DNA of 64,000 bases from Bhargavaea changchunensis (GTDB lineage Bacteria; Bacillota; Bacilli; Bacillales_A; Planococcaceae). A model generated the notes under the pieces. It made no database searches. It had not been told where the DNA came from and saw only the letters and a program-made list of their open reading frames with translations. The position numbers and the translations under genes were made by a program. This document shows, piece by piece, positions 33,784 to 42,235 of this stretch. Location: positions 1 through 64,000 of the forward strand of contig NZ_JBHTCT010000003.1 in assembly GCF_042665595.1 (NCBI RefSeq), given 5' to 3'. Numbering within the stretch: position 1 is the first letter of the stretch; every line of letters starts with the position of its first letter.

Positions 33784-33801
33784 TTTTGAATGTTCTGTCA
33801 A
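33773..33801 (-). promoter_or_regulatory. Perfect consensus SigA promoter of the peptide gene
   Basis: Minus strand: TTGACA (33801-33796), exactly 17 bp, TATAAT (33778-33773). Both hexamers match consensus fully. Transcription would start at about 33766. Confidence 0.92.
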
Positions 33802-33847
33802 GGGCGGTTTTTAAAGAAATTATATAGGAAGGCGGAGATTGGAAACG

Positions 33848-34618
33848 ATGAAGAATATCCTCTTTTTCGATATCGACGGCACCCTGTACGACCATGACAA
33901 AAAATTGCCTGAGTCAGCGAAGAAAGCGGTCATGGCAGCACGTGAAAAGGGGCATCTCGTTGCCATTGCAACAGGACGCGCGCCATTCATGATCGGTCCG
34001 GTGCTCGAAGACCTGGACATCGATACATATATCTGCTTTAACGGACAATATGTTGTCCACAAGGGCGAACTGATCCACGGCGGCGTCATCGAACCTGATA
34101 TCCTGGCCCGAATCAAAGAAAAGGCGGACCGGGACCGCTTCCCGCTCATTTTCATGGATGACAGGGAAATGGTCGCTACCGAGACGGGACATCCGCATGT
34201 CGAAGACAGCCTGGGCTCACTTAAAATGCCTTACCCGAGGGCATCGGAGACATTCTATAAGGAGCGGCCGATCCATCAGGCGCTGCTTTTTTGCACCGAG
34301 GAACATGAGCGGGCCTATACCGAAGCTTTTCCGGAAATGAAGTTTGTCCGCTGGCACCGAACATCCACTGACATCCTTCCTGCAGGAACTTCCAAAGCCG
34401 AAGGGATGCAGCGGATCCTTGACCGGGAAGGTCTCACGATGGACGACGCCGTTGCATTCGGAGACGGCCTCAATGATATCGAGATGCTCAGGGCAGCGGG
34501 TATAGGTGTAGCTATGGGGAACGCTCATGAAGAAGCCAAAAAGCGGGCCGATTTCATCACCGGAGACGTAGCGGAAGACGGTATTGCCCGAATCCTCGAT
34601 CAGCTGAAACTTATCTAA
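33848..34618 (+). CDS. ykrA: Cof-type HAD-superfamily hydrolase (YkrA-like)
   Basis: 256 residues. Motif I DIDGTLYD near the start (nucleophile and acid Asp), motif II/III region with a lysine in GTSKAEGMQ, and motif IV AFGDGLNDIEMLRAAG plus GVAMGNAHEEAKKRADFIT, all intact. Cof-type enzymes dephosphorylate sugar phosphates or cofactors; the substrate is unknown. ATG 33848 has GGCGGAGA 9 bp upstream; the TTG at 33839 is too close. Located between rpoY and def as in B. subtilis. Confidence 0.9.
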   Translation: MKNILFFDIDGTLYDHDKKLPESAKKAVMAAREKGHLVAIATGRAPFMIGPVLEDLDIDTYICFNGQYVVHKGELIHGGVIEPDILARIKEKADRDRFPLIFMDDREMVATETGHPHVEDSLGSLKMPYPRASETFYKERPIHQALLFCTEEHERAYTEAFPEMKFVRWHRTSTDILPAGTSKAEGMQRILDREGLTMDDAVAFGDGLNDIEMLRAAGIGVAMGNAHEEAKKRADFITGDVAEDGIARILDQLKLI

Positions 34619-34645
34619 TAAAAACAGACAGGACAAGCCTGTCTG
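34616..34645 (-). terminator. Terminator after def
   Basis: CAGACAGG (34625-34632) pairs with CCTGTCTG (34638-34645); the minus strand continues with TTTTTATTA. Confidence 0.85.
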
Positions 34646-34677
34646 CAAAGGACCGGGACCGATAGCGGACCCGGCTA

Positions 34678-35241
34678 TTATTCTTCATCGGCCTTCAGCG
34701 GTTCCGCATCATTGTACTCGCGGAACGGTTCGTCCGGATCGATGTGATCGTAGAACATCACACCATTGAGGTGATCAAGCTCGTGCTGGAAAGCGATTGC
34801 TTGCAGGCCTTTCAGCCGTTTCTTGATGGGCTCTCCCTCGGGTGTGAAGCCCTTGACTGTGATTTTGGAGTAGCGGGGGACAAAGCCCGGCACGTCCCTG
34901 TCCACAGACAGACAGCCTTCTCCTCCGGGAAGATAGGACTTCTTGGCGGAATGACTGACGATTTTCGGGTTGATGATCGTCAGGCTGAGCGGCTCCGCGC
35001 CTTCATCGATAATATGCAGGGCGAACATCCGCTTAGGTACATCAATCTGGTTGGCTGCGAGCCCGATGCCTGCGCGCAATCCGTATTTTTCAGCCTTCTC
35101 GGGATCCTGACTGTTTTTCAGGAACTCGAGCATATCGCCGGCAATTTTCTTTTCTTCTTGTGTGAGAGGAAATTTCACTTCCTCCGCTTTTTTTCGGAGG
35201 GTCGGATGACCTTCGCGGATAATCTGGTCCATCGTAATCAT
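34678..35241 (-). CDS. def: Peptide deformylase
   Basis: 187-residue metallo-enzyme that removes the formyl group from nascent proteins. All three motifs are present: GIGLAANQ (58-65), EGCLS (108-112, metal-binding Cys110) and HELDH (153-157). The longer spacing between motifs fits the type II enzymes of bacilli (DefB/YkrB). ATG 35241 has AAAGGAAG upstream and gives the standard MITMDQI start. Confidence 0.95.
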   Translation of the reverse strand: MITMDQIIREGHPTLRKKAEEVKFPLTQEEKKIAGDMLEFLKNSQDPEKAEKYGLRAGIGLAANQIDVPKRMFALHIIDEGAEPLSLTIINPKIVSHSAKKSYLPGGEGCLSVDRDVPGFVPRYSKITVKGFTPEGEPIKKRLKGLQAIAFQHELDHLNGVMFYDHIDPDEPFREYNDAEPLKADEE

Positions 35242-35385
35242 GGCAGCTGACTTCCTTTCGTACGGTATACCTTGTTTCCCATTATATACGGCACAGGCGG
35301 GTTGATGAAACAAAATGTCCCGTCTCATTGAAAACATAGCGTCCAGCGAATATAGTAGAAATAGGAAATGGAAGGGGAGACGGAG

Positions 35386-36033
35386 ATGAAAAAAAGATTG
35401 GCGGGCACAATGCTTGCTGCAGCGATGCTCCTTTCCGCCTGCTCTTTCGGCGCATCCGCCGAAGAACGGCTTTCAGATGCGATCGGAACGATCCAGGAAA
35501 AGGAGCAACCGTTCCTGGAAGCACAGGAGAAAATGGCGTCGCTTGAAAAAGAAGAGTTCGGAAAGTTCAACGCAATGATGGAGCTGACCCAGGAAGATCG
35601 TGAGAAACTGTCGGTATTGGCCGATGAAGCGAATGAATCTGCCGAAGAACGCCTTGATCTGCTGGAAAAGGGGAAAGAAGCGCTCGGCAAAGCGGAAAAA
35701 GAATTGTCGGGACTTGATGAAATCGGCAAGGATGAAGAAGCTCCGGTAAGTGAAGCAGTCGGGAAACTGAAGAAGTCGATGGCCGACCGGTATGCAGCAC
35801 ATGAGGAATTCTCCGGAATCTATGAAAAGACAGCCGGCCTGCAAAAAGAACTGTATAGCCTGGCAACGGATGAACAAGCTGATTTTCAGGCGATCCAGGA
35901 GAAGGTGAAAGCGGTCAACGATGGAAATGCGGAAGTGACCGCTGCGGCGGATGCCTTCAACGAAGCGACCGAAGCTGTCAACGAGCAGAAAAAAGAAGCC
36001 TATGCCGCAATCAGCGGCTCTGAAGAAAAATGA
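35386..36033 (+). CDS. ykyA: YkyA-family putative cell-wall-binding lipoprotein
   Basis: 215 residues. Signal peptide with lipobox LSAC, then an almost entirely alpha-helical, charged body (Glu, Lys, Ala rich; many heptad stretches such as LDLLEKGKEALGKAEKELSGL), as in the YkyA family. Attached to the outer face of the membrane; function unknown. AAGGGGAGACGGAG precedes ATG 35386. Lies between def and pdhA as in B. subtilis and ends in its own terminator. Confidence 0.88.
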   Translation: MKKRLAGTMLAAAMLLSACSFGASAEERLSDAIGTIQEKEQPFLEAQEKMASLEKEEFGKFNAMMELTQEDREKLSVLADEANESAEERLDLLEKGKEALGKAEKELSGLDEIGKDEEAPVSEAVGKLKKSMADRYAAHEEFSGIYEKTAGLQKELYSLATDEQADFQAIQEKVKAVNDGNAEVTAAADAFNEATEAVNEQKKEAYAAISGSEEK

Positions 36034-36043
36034 ATGACCAGTT

Positions 36044-36075
36044 GCCCGGAAGCATCGACTTCCGGGCGTTTTTTC
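36044..36075 (+). terminator. Rho-independent terminator after ykyA
   Basis: GCCCGGAAG pairs with CTTCCGGGC around a 6-nt loop, followed by GTTTTTTC. Confidence 0.92.
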
Positions 36076-36135
36076 ATTTCCATAAAGGGAATACTGGAAA
36101 TGTTGACGAATGCGCGCTAAAACAAACCGATCCCA

Positions 36136-36178
36136 TGTGTTAATACAGGTGATGGAAAAATCATCTGTGTACTAATAC
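36136..36178. promoter_or_regulatory. Inverted repeat with flanking direct repeats upstream of the pdh promoter
   Basis: ACAGGTGAT (36145-36153) pairs with ATCATCTGT (36160-36168; one G-T) over a 6-nt spacer. TGTGTTAATAC (36136-36146) and TGTGTACTAATAC (36166-36178) are similar direct repeats at its edges, 30 bp apart. There is no T-run. The position just upstream of the cre-like site and the -35 suggests a binding site for a regulator, perhaps an activator. Confidence 0.5.
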
Positions 36179-36192
36179 TAAAAGCGCTTTCA
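36179..36192 (+). promoter_or_regulatory. cre-like site (CcpA) upstream of the pdh promoter
   Basis: TAAAAGCGCTTTCA matches the cre consensus TGWAANCGNTNWCA at all fixed positions except the second base. It ends 10 bp before the -35, a placement more typical of activation than of repression. Confidence 0.55.
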
Positions 36193-36202
36193 AACCCTTG
36201 TA

Positions 36203-36231
36203 TTGACTAGCATTTTGCGGTCTTGTATAAT
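36203..36231 (+). promoter_or_regulatory. SigA promoter of pdhABCD
   Basis: TTGACT (36203-36208), 17 bp, TATAAT (36226-36231). Start predicted near 36238, leaving a leader of about 60 nt. Confidence 0.88.
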
Positions 36232-36299
36232 TCAAACCGAGTCAAGTGTACCAATCAAAGAAATAAAAACGATAATACAGCTAAAGGAGAGTTGCCGCA

Positions 36300-37415
36300 A
36301 TGGCTGCCAAGAAGGCAAACGCATTCGATCCGGAACAAAACCTCCGTGAAATCGAAGATAAATTCGAAATGCTCCAGATTCTCAATGATGAAGGGGAAAT
36401 CATCAATAAAGAGATGGACCCGGGACTAAGCGATGAGCAACTGACAGAGCTGATGACCCGTATGGTCTGGACAAGGATCCTTGACCAGCGCTCTATTTCC
36501 CTCAACCGACAGGGACGACTCGGTTTCTATGCGCCGACTGCAGGCCAGGAAGCTTCCCAACTGGCATCCCACTTCGCGCTGGAAAGCGAAGACTTCATTC
36601 TGCCTGGTTACCGAGACGTACCACAGATCATTTTCCATGGCCTGCCGCTGGAACAGGCATTCCTATGGTCGCGCGGCCATTTCCATGGCAGCGATGTTCC
36701 TGACGGTGTCAATATCTTCTTGCCTCAGATTATCATCGGTGCCCAGTACATCCAGGCTGCCGGCGTAGCGCTCGGCAAGCAGAAGCGTGGCGAAAAGTCC
36801 GTTGTCATCACCTATACGGGTGATGGTGGTACTTCGCAGGGTGACTTCTACGAGGGGATCAACTTTGCAGGGGCATTCAACTCTCCTGCAATCTTCATCA
36901 TCCAGAACAACCAGTATGCGATTTCGACACCGCGTTCGCTTCAGACCAAAGCGAAAACACTGGCACAGAAGGGGATTGCCGCAGGAATCCCGAGCGTACT
37001 TGTTGACGGGATGGACCCGCTTGCCGTTTATGCGGTCACAAAGCAGGCACGTGAACGCGCGATTAACGGTGGCGGCCCGACACTCATCGAGACGATGTGC
37101 TACCGATATGGCCCGCACACGATGGCGGGGGACGATCCGACCCGCTACCGTACATCCGAGACTGACTCGGAATGGGAAAAACGCGATCCGCTTATCCGTT
37201 TCCGCAAGTATCTGGAGGGCAAGGGCCTCTGGAACGAGGAAAAGGAAAACGAAGTGATCGACCGAGCCAAGGAAGAAATCAAGGCTGCAATCAAGAAGGC
37301 GGATGCCGCTCCAAAACAGAAAGTGAGCGATTTCCTCAACATCATGTACCGCGGAGAAATGCCGCAGAATGTGAAAGAGCAGCTTGACATCTATACAGAG
37401 AAGGAGTCGAAGTGA
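36300..37415 (+). CDS. pdhA: Pyruvate dehydrogenase E1 component, alpha subunit
   Basis: 371 residues. Thiamine-diphosphate enzyme that decarboxylates pyruvate and passes the acetyl group to lipoyl-E2. The TPP motif GDGGTSQGDFYEGINFAGAF...NNQYAIS is present, as is the regulatory-loop region RYGPHTMAGDDPTRYR. ATG 36300 has AAAGGAGAG. First gene of a four-gene operon behind a strong promoter with a cre-like site. Pairs with PdhB. Confidence 0.95.
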   Translation: MAAKKANAFDPEQNLREIEDKFEMLQILNDEGEIINKEMDPGLSDEQLTELMTRMVWTRILDQRSISLNRQGRLGFYAPTAGQEASQLASHFALESEDFILPGYRDVPQIIFHGLPLEQAFLWSRGHFHGSDVPDGVNIFLPQIIIGAQYIQAAGVALGKQKRGEKSVVITYTGDGGTSQGDFYEGINFAGAFNSPAIFIIQNNQYAISTPRSLQTKAKTLAQKGIAAGIPSVLVDGMDPLAVYAVTKQARERAINGGGPTLIETMCYRYGPHTMAGDDPTRYRTSETDSEWEKRDPLIRFRKYLEGKGLWNEEKENEVIDRAKEEIKAAIKKADAAPKQKVSDFLNIMYRGEMPQNVKEQLDIYTEKESK

Positions 37416-37418
37416 CCG

Positions 37419-38396
37419 ATGGCACAAATGACGATGATCCAAGCGATTACGGATGCACTCCGTACTGAGCTTAAAAATGATGAGAATGTCCTCGTCTTCG
37501 GGGAGGACGTCGGCGTTAACGGAGGCGTCTTCCGTGCTACGGAAGGACTCCAGAAAGAATTCGGAGAAGACCGCGTTTTCGACACGCCACTGGCCGAATC
37601 CGGCATCGGCGGCCTGGCGGTGGGTCTCTCGCTGCAAGGCTTCCGTCCGGTACCGGAAATTCAGTTTTTCGGGTTCGTCTATGAAGTGATGGACTCAATC
37701 AGCGGACAGCTTGCACGGATGAGCTTCCGCAGTGCCGGCCATTTCCACGCACCGGTCACCATCCGTTCGCCGTTCGGCGGCGGGGTCGCCACACCGGAAA
37801 TGCATGCCGACAGCCTTGAGGGGCTCATGGCACAGCAACCGGGCCTTAAAGTGGTCATCCCCTCAGGGCCATACGATGCGAAAGGTTTGCTGATCTCTTC
37901 AATCCGCGACGAAGATCCTGTCATCTTCCTTGAACATATGAAGCTGTACCGCTCATTCCGCGAAGAAGTTCCGGAGGAAGAATACACAATCCCACTCGGC
38001 AAGGCCGATGTGAAAAAAGAAGGCACAGACTTGTCGATCATCACATACGGTGCCATGGTCCGCGAAAGCCTGAAGGCGGCCGAGGAACTTGAAAAAGAAG
38101 GTCATTCAGTTGAAGTCATCGACCTCCGCACGGTCCAGCCGCTCGATGTCGAAACCATCATCTCTTCGGTCGAGAAAACCAACCGGGCGATCGTTGTCCA
38201 GGAAGCACAGCGCCAGGCGGGCATCGCCGCGAACGTGGTTGCGGAAATCACGGAGCGCGCAATCCTGAGCCTGGAAGCTCCTGTCCTCCGTGTGACGGCC
38301 CCTGATACGATTTATCCTTATGCGCAGGGCGAGAACACCTGGCTGCCGGGGGCAAAGGATATTGTGGAAACCGCTAAAAAAGTTCTTGAATTCTGA
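37419..38396 (+). CDS. pdhB: Pyruvate dehydrogenase E1 component, beta subunit
   Basis: 325 residues with the transketolase-type pyrimidine-binding domain (VFGEDVGVNGGVFRATEGL, RVFDTPLAESGIGG) and C-terminal domain (VVQEAQRQAGIAANVVAEI). Completes the E1 active site with PdhA. Starts 4 bp after pdhA with AAGGAG about 12 bp upstream. Confidence 0.95.
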   Translation: MAQMTMIQAITDALRTELKNDENVLVFGEDVGVNGGVFRATEGLQKEFGEDRVFDTPLAESGIGGLAVGLSLQGFRPVPEIQFFGFVYEVMDSISGQLARMSFRSAGHFHAPVTIRSPFGGGVATPEMHADSLEGLMAQQPGLKVVIPSGPYDAKGLLISSIRDEDPVIFLEHMKLYRSFREEVPEEEYTIPLGKADVKKEGTDLSIITYGAMVRESLKAAEELEKEGHSVEVIDLRTVQPLDVETIISSVEKTNRAIVVQEAQRQAGIAANVVAEITERAILSLEAPVLRVTAPDTIYPYAQGENTWLPGAKDIVETAKKVLEF

Positions 38397-38429
38397 TAGC
38401 CGATTTTAAATAAAGAAAGGGTGAGAGGT

Positions 38430-39776
38430 GTGGCATTTGAATTTCGTATGCCGGATATCGGTGAAGGCATCCATGAAGGAGAAATCGTAAAGTGGTTCGT
38501 CAACAAAGGCGATACCATCCAGGAAGATGACGTTCTTTGCGAAGTGCAGAACGATAAAGCAGTCGTTGAAATTCCTTCTCCCGTGGACGGAACAGTCGAG
38601 GACATCCTGGTAGGCGAAGGTGAAGTCGCAGTTGTCGGAGATCTCCTGATCAAAATCGATTCACCTGACCATCAAGGCGAAGAGGAAGCTCAGGACGAGG
38701 GCTCGGACAAAACCGATGACCAGGTGCAGGCTTCCCTTGAATCCGGACAGGACCTCGAAAAAGAAGAAGCGCCGAAAACCGAAAAAGAGCAGGGCGTAGC
38801 ACCGGCTGCTTCCCAAAAATCGGGCAAGCAGAAAGACGGACGTGTAATTGCCATGCCATCGGTGCGAAAATACGCCCGTGACAATGATGTCGATATTCAC
38901 GAGGTTGGAGGAAGCGGCAAAAACGGCCGTGTTCTCAAAGAAGATGTGGACGCATTCATGAACGGCGGCCAGCAGCCGGCTGAAGGACAGGAATCTGCTG
39001 CAGCCCAGGAAACGGCGCCTGCAGGAGAAGAAAAGGCACGTCCGGCTGCGGCAACTCAGCTGCCTGAAGGAGAATTTCCGGAAACCCGGGAGAAGATCTC
39101 CCCGATCCGCAAGGCGATCGCCAAAGCGATGGTCAACTCGAAGCACACGGCACCGCACGTCACGCATCTGGATGAAGTCGATGTGACGGCACTTGTGGAA
39201 CACCGCCGGAAGTTCAAGGAGATTGCTGCGGAAAAGGAAATCAAGCTGACGTATCTGCCATATGTCGTCAAAGCACTCGTGAGCACGCTCCGTGAATATC
39301 CGCAGCTGAACGTGTCCTATGACGATTCGACAGAAGAAGTCATCCAGAAACATTACTTCAACGTGGGCATCGCGGCAGACACCGATCGCGGACTGCTTGT
39401 GCCGGTCATCAAAAACGCCGACCGGAAATCGGTCTTCGCGATTTCTGATGAAATCAATCAGCTTGCGGCGAAAGCACGCGATGGCAAACTGGCGCCAAAC
39501 GAGATGAAGGGCGGCTCGATGTCCATCTCGAACCTCGGCTCTGCAAGCGGACAGTGGTTCACACCGGTCATCAACCATCCGGAAGTCGCAATCCTCGGAA
39601 TCGGGCGCATTGCAGAAAAACCGGTTGTCAAAAATGGTGAAATCGTGGCGGCTCCTATGTTAGCATTATCATTGAGCTATGATCACCGGATGATCGATGG
39701 CGTCACGGCCCAGCAGGCGCTGAACCATATCAAGCGGCTGCTGTCGAATCCGGAACTTTTACTAATGGAGGCGTAA
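38430..39776 (+). CDS. pdhC: Dihydrolipoamide acetyltransferase (E2) of pyruvate dehydrogenase
   Basis: 448 residues: one lipoyl domain (1-80, modified Lys43 in VQNDKAVVEI), an Ala/Glu/Gln-rich linker, a peripheral-subunit-binding domain (AMPSVRKYARDNDVDIHEVGGSGKNGRVLKEDV split around 138-175), a second linker and the catalytic acetyltransferase domain with SYDHRMIDG near the C-terminus (catalytic His). GTG 38430 gives the conserved start (M)AFEFRMPDIGEG and has AAAGG 9 bp upstream; GTG 38421 is less likely. Confidence 0.94.
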   Translation: MAFEFRMPDIGEGIHEGEIVKWFVNKGDTIQEDDVLCEVQNDKAVVEIPSPVDGTVEDILVGEGEVAVVGDLLIKIDSPDHQGEEEAQDEGSDKTDDQVQASLESGQDLEKEEAPKTEKEQGVAPAASQKSGKQKDGRVIAMPSVRKYARDNDVDIHEVGGSGKNGRVLKEDVDAFMNGGQQPAEGQESAAAQETAPAGEEKARPAAATQLPEGEFPETREKISPIRKAIAKAMVNSKHTAPHVTHLDEVDVTALVEHRRKFKEIAAEKEIKLTYLPYVVKALVSTLREYPQLNVSYDDSTEEVIQKHYFNVGIAADTDRGLLVPVIKNADRKSVFAISDEINQLAAKARDGKLAPNEMKGGSMSISNLGSASGQWFTPVINHPEVAILGIGRIAEKPVVKNGEIVAAPMLALSLSYDHRMIDGVTAQQALNHIKRLLSNPELLLMEA

Positions 39777-39779
39777 AAA

Positions 39780-41189
39780 ATGGTAGTAGGTGATTTTCCA
39801 ATTGAAACAGATACAATCGTCATCGGTTCCGGCCCGGGAGGATATGTTGCAGCAATCCGCGCAGCACAGACGGGCCAGAAAGTGACGATTGTAGAACGTG
39901 AAAATCTTGGCGGCGTATGCCTGAACGTAGGCTGCATCCCGTCCAAAGCGCTCATCAGTGTCGGCCACCGCTTTGTCGAAGCGAAAGGCGCAGACAACAT
40001 GGGCATCAGCACCTCCGATGTGAAACTTGACTTCTCCAAGGCGCAGGAATTCAAGAATAGCGTCGTCAAGAAATTGACCGGCGGAGTCGAAGGCCTCCTG
40101 AAAGGCAACAAAGTTGAAATCGTACAAGGCGAAGCCTACTTTGTCGACACCAACACAGTCCGTGTCATGGATGACAAATCCGCACAGACTTATAAATTCA
40201 AGAATGCGATTCTTGCAACAGGATCCCGTCCCGTGGAAATTCCTTCGTTCAAGTTCTCTAAGCGCATCATCGATTCGACAGGCGCACTGAACCTTGAAGA
40301 AGTTCCAGGCAAGCTGGTCGTCATCGGCGGCGGCTATATCGGCACGGAGCTTGGCTCGGCATATGCCAACCTCGGCTCCGAAGTGACGATTCTCGAAGGT
40401 GCGAAGGATATTCTCGCAGGCTTTGAAAAGCAGATGACGCAGATCGTCAAAAAAGGCCTCAAGAAAAAAGGCGTCGAAATCGTCACTCAGGCGATGGCGA
40501 AAGGCGCAGAAGAAACTGAGAACGGCGTCAAGGTCACCTATGAAGCAAAAGGTGAAGAACAGACAATCGAGGCGGATTACGTCCTCGTTACAGTCGGACG
40601 CCGCCCGAACACTGACGAGATGGGCCTCGAGGAAGCCGGCGTGAAATTCGGAGAGCGCGGTCTCATCGAAGTCGACCGCCAGGGCCGCACAAGCGTGTCC
40701 AACATCTTTGCAATCGGAGATATTGTTCCGGGCCCTCAGCTCGCACACAAAGCTTCCTATGAAGGTAAAATCGCAGCTGAAGCCATTGCCGGCGAAAAAT
40801 CGGAAGTCGACTACATGGCAATCCCGGCTGTGTGCTTCACGGATCCGGAACTGGCAACAGTCGGCCTGAACGAAGAGCAGGCGAAAGCGGAAGGCTACGA
40901 AGTGACGGCGGGCAAATTCCCGTTCGGTGCAAACGGCCGCGCGCTCGCGCTGGACGCTGCAGACGGCTTCGTCAAACTGGTCTCCCGCAAGGAAGACGGA
41001 CTTCTCCTTGGCGCTCAGATTGTCGGTGCAGGCGCATCCGATATGATCGCGGAACTTGGACTGGCCATCGAAGCGGGTATGACAGTCGAAGATATCGCCA
41101 TGACCATCCACGCTCACCCGACACTCGGGGAGATTTCGATGGAAGCGGCGGAAGTCGTTCTTGGCAATCCGATCCATATCCTGAAATAA
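39780..41189 (+). CDS. pdhD: Dihydrolipoamide dehydrogenase (E3)
   Basis: 469 residues. FAD-binding GSGPGGYVAAIRAAQ (16-30), redox-active disulfide C47-LNVG-C52, NAD-binding VIGGGYIGTELGSAYA, and the C-terminal active-site HAHPTLGE. Re-oxidises lipoamide on E2. GGAGGCG precedes ATG 39780, 4 bp after the pdhC stop. Ends with a strong terminator. Confidence 0.95.
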   Translation: MVVGDFPIETDTIVIGSGPGGYVAAIRAAQTGQKVTIVERENLGGVCLNVGCIPSKALISVGHRFVEAKGADNMGISTSDVKLDFSKAQEFKNSVVKKLTGGVEGLLKGNKVEIVQGEAYFVDTNTVRVMDDKSAQTYKFKNAILATGSRPVEIPSFKFSKRIIDSTGALNLEEVPGKLVVIGGGYIGTELGSAYANLGSEVTILEGAKDILAGFEKQMTQIVKKGLKKKGVEIVTQAMAKGAEETENGVKVTYEAKGEEQTIEADYVLVTVGRRPNTDEMGLEEAGVKFGERGLIEVDRQGRTSVSNIFAIGDIVPGPQLAHKASYEGKIAAEAIAGEKSEVDYMAIPAVCFTDPELATVGLNEEQAKAEGYEVTAGKFPFGANGRALALDAADGFVKLVSRKEDGLLLGAQIVGAGASDMIAELGLAIEAGMTVEDIAMTIHAHPTLGEISMEAAEVVLGNPIHILK

Positions 41190-41200
41190 TCACGACAGAA

Positions 41201-41229
41201 AGAGAGCGGACTTTCCGCTCTCTTTTTTC
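41201..41229 (+). terminator. Rho-independent terminator of pdhABCD
   Basis: AGAGAGCGG pairs with CCGCTCTCT around ACTTT, followed by TTTTT. Confidence 0.93.
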
Positions 41230-41313
41230 GTTTCCTAAAAACTCCCTTTGTCGGATTGTGCCGTGACCTTCGGCGATGATAGACTGATAGAAGAGAAGGG
41301 ATGTGGTGCAGAA

Positions 41314-42189
41314 ATGAAGCTTAGATATTGGATGGCGGGTGCCGCACTGGCTGCCGTCCTGCTCGGAGGCTGCGCGGGTCCGGAGGATTCTGCAGACAGC
41401 GAAGATGCGCAGGACCGCCAGGATGAACAGACAGAAGAAAAAGCGGACAGCGGCGAAGCTGAGAAGAAGCCTGCGGAAGATACCGATGAGGAAAAAGAAG
41501 AAGGCAACGGCGACGGGCAAGTACCGGCCGCTGCGGAACCAGCCAAACCGCTCTATGAGCTGAATGAAGCCACCTGGTCGTTCCAGCCGATCGGTGATGC
41601 CGATCCGAAGGCAGCCCTGCTGACGTTCGATGATGCACCGGACAAGCACGCGCTTGAGATGGCGAAGACCCTGAAGGAAATGGACGCGCCGGCCATCTTT
41701 TTTGTCAACGGCCACTTCATCGACACCGACGAAGAAAAGGCGGTGCTGAAAGAGATCCACGAGATGGGGTTCCCGATCGGCAACCATACGATGTCACATC
41801 CGAACCTTAAGCAGATTCCCGAGGAGGCTCAGCGTGAGGAGATTCTCGGCGTAAATGAAATCGTGGAGCAGGTGACGGGGGAAAAGCCGAAGTTCTTCCG
41901 GGCGCCGTTCGGGGTGAATACGGATTTCACCCGGCAACTTGCAGCGGACGAAGGGATGCTCATCATGAACTGGACATATGGCTATGACTGGGAGTCCCAG
42001 TATCAGAACAGTGAGGCTCTTGCTGATATCATGGTCAACACGGAATATCTGAACAACGGGGCAAATCTGCTGATGCATGACCGGGAATGGACGGCTGCCG
42101 CCCTGCCGAAGATTGTTCAGGGACTGCGTGATAAAGGGTACACGCTGATTGATCCAGCAACAATCAAAATGCCGGAAACGGCCCAATAA
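41314..42189 (+). CDS. Polysaccharide deacetylase lipoprotein (NodB homology)
   Basis: 291 residues. Lipoprotein signal ending LLGGC (Cys20), an acidic Glu/Asp/Gln linker (about 22-75), then a NodB-type carbohydrate esterase 4 domain: LTFDDAP (Asp106, Asp107), HTMSHP (His158, His162), RAPFGVN and the C-terminal LLMHD. The metal ligands Asp and two His are intact, so it is probably an active deacetylase of peptidoglycan or another wall sugar on the outer surface. Inserted between pdhD and speA, where B. subtilis has slp. The ribosome site is modest (AAGGGATGTGG). Confidence 0.88.
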   Translation: MKLRYWMAGAALAAVLLGGCAGPEDSADSEDAQDRQDEQTEEKADSGEAEKKPAEDTDEEKEEGNGDGQVPAAAEPAKPLYELNEATWSFQPIGDADPKAALLTFDDAPDKHALEMAKTLKEMDAPAIFFVNGHFIDTDEEKAVLKEIHEMGFPIGNHTMSHPNLKQIPEEAQREEILGVNEIVEQVTGEKPKFFRAPFGVNTDFTRQLAADEGMLIMNWTYGYDWESQYQNSEALADIMVNTEYLNNGANLLMHDREWTAAALPKIVQGLRDKGYTLIDPATIKMPETAQ

Positions 42190-42230
42190 AAAGGAGAGCG
42201 CCGGAATGATCCGCGCTCTCCATTTTTATT
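42188..42230. terminator. Bidirectional terminator between deacetylase gene and speA
   Basis: GGAGAGCGC pairs with GCGCTCTCC; AAAAA before and ATTTTTATT after. Confidence 0.9.
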
Positions 42231-42235
42231 TTGAA

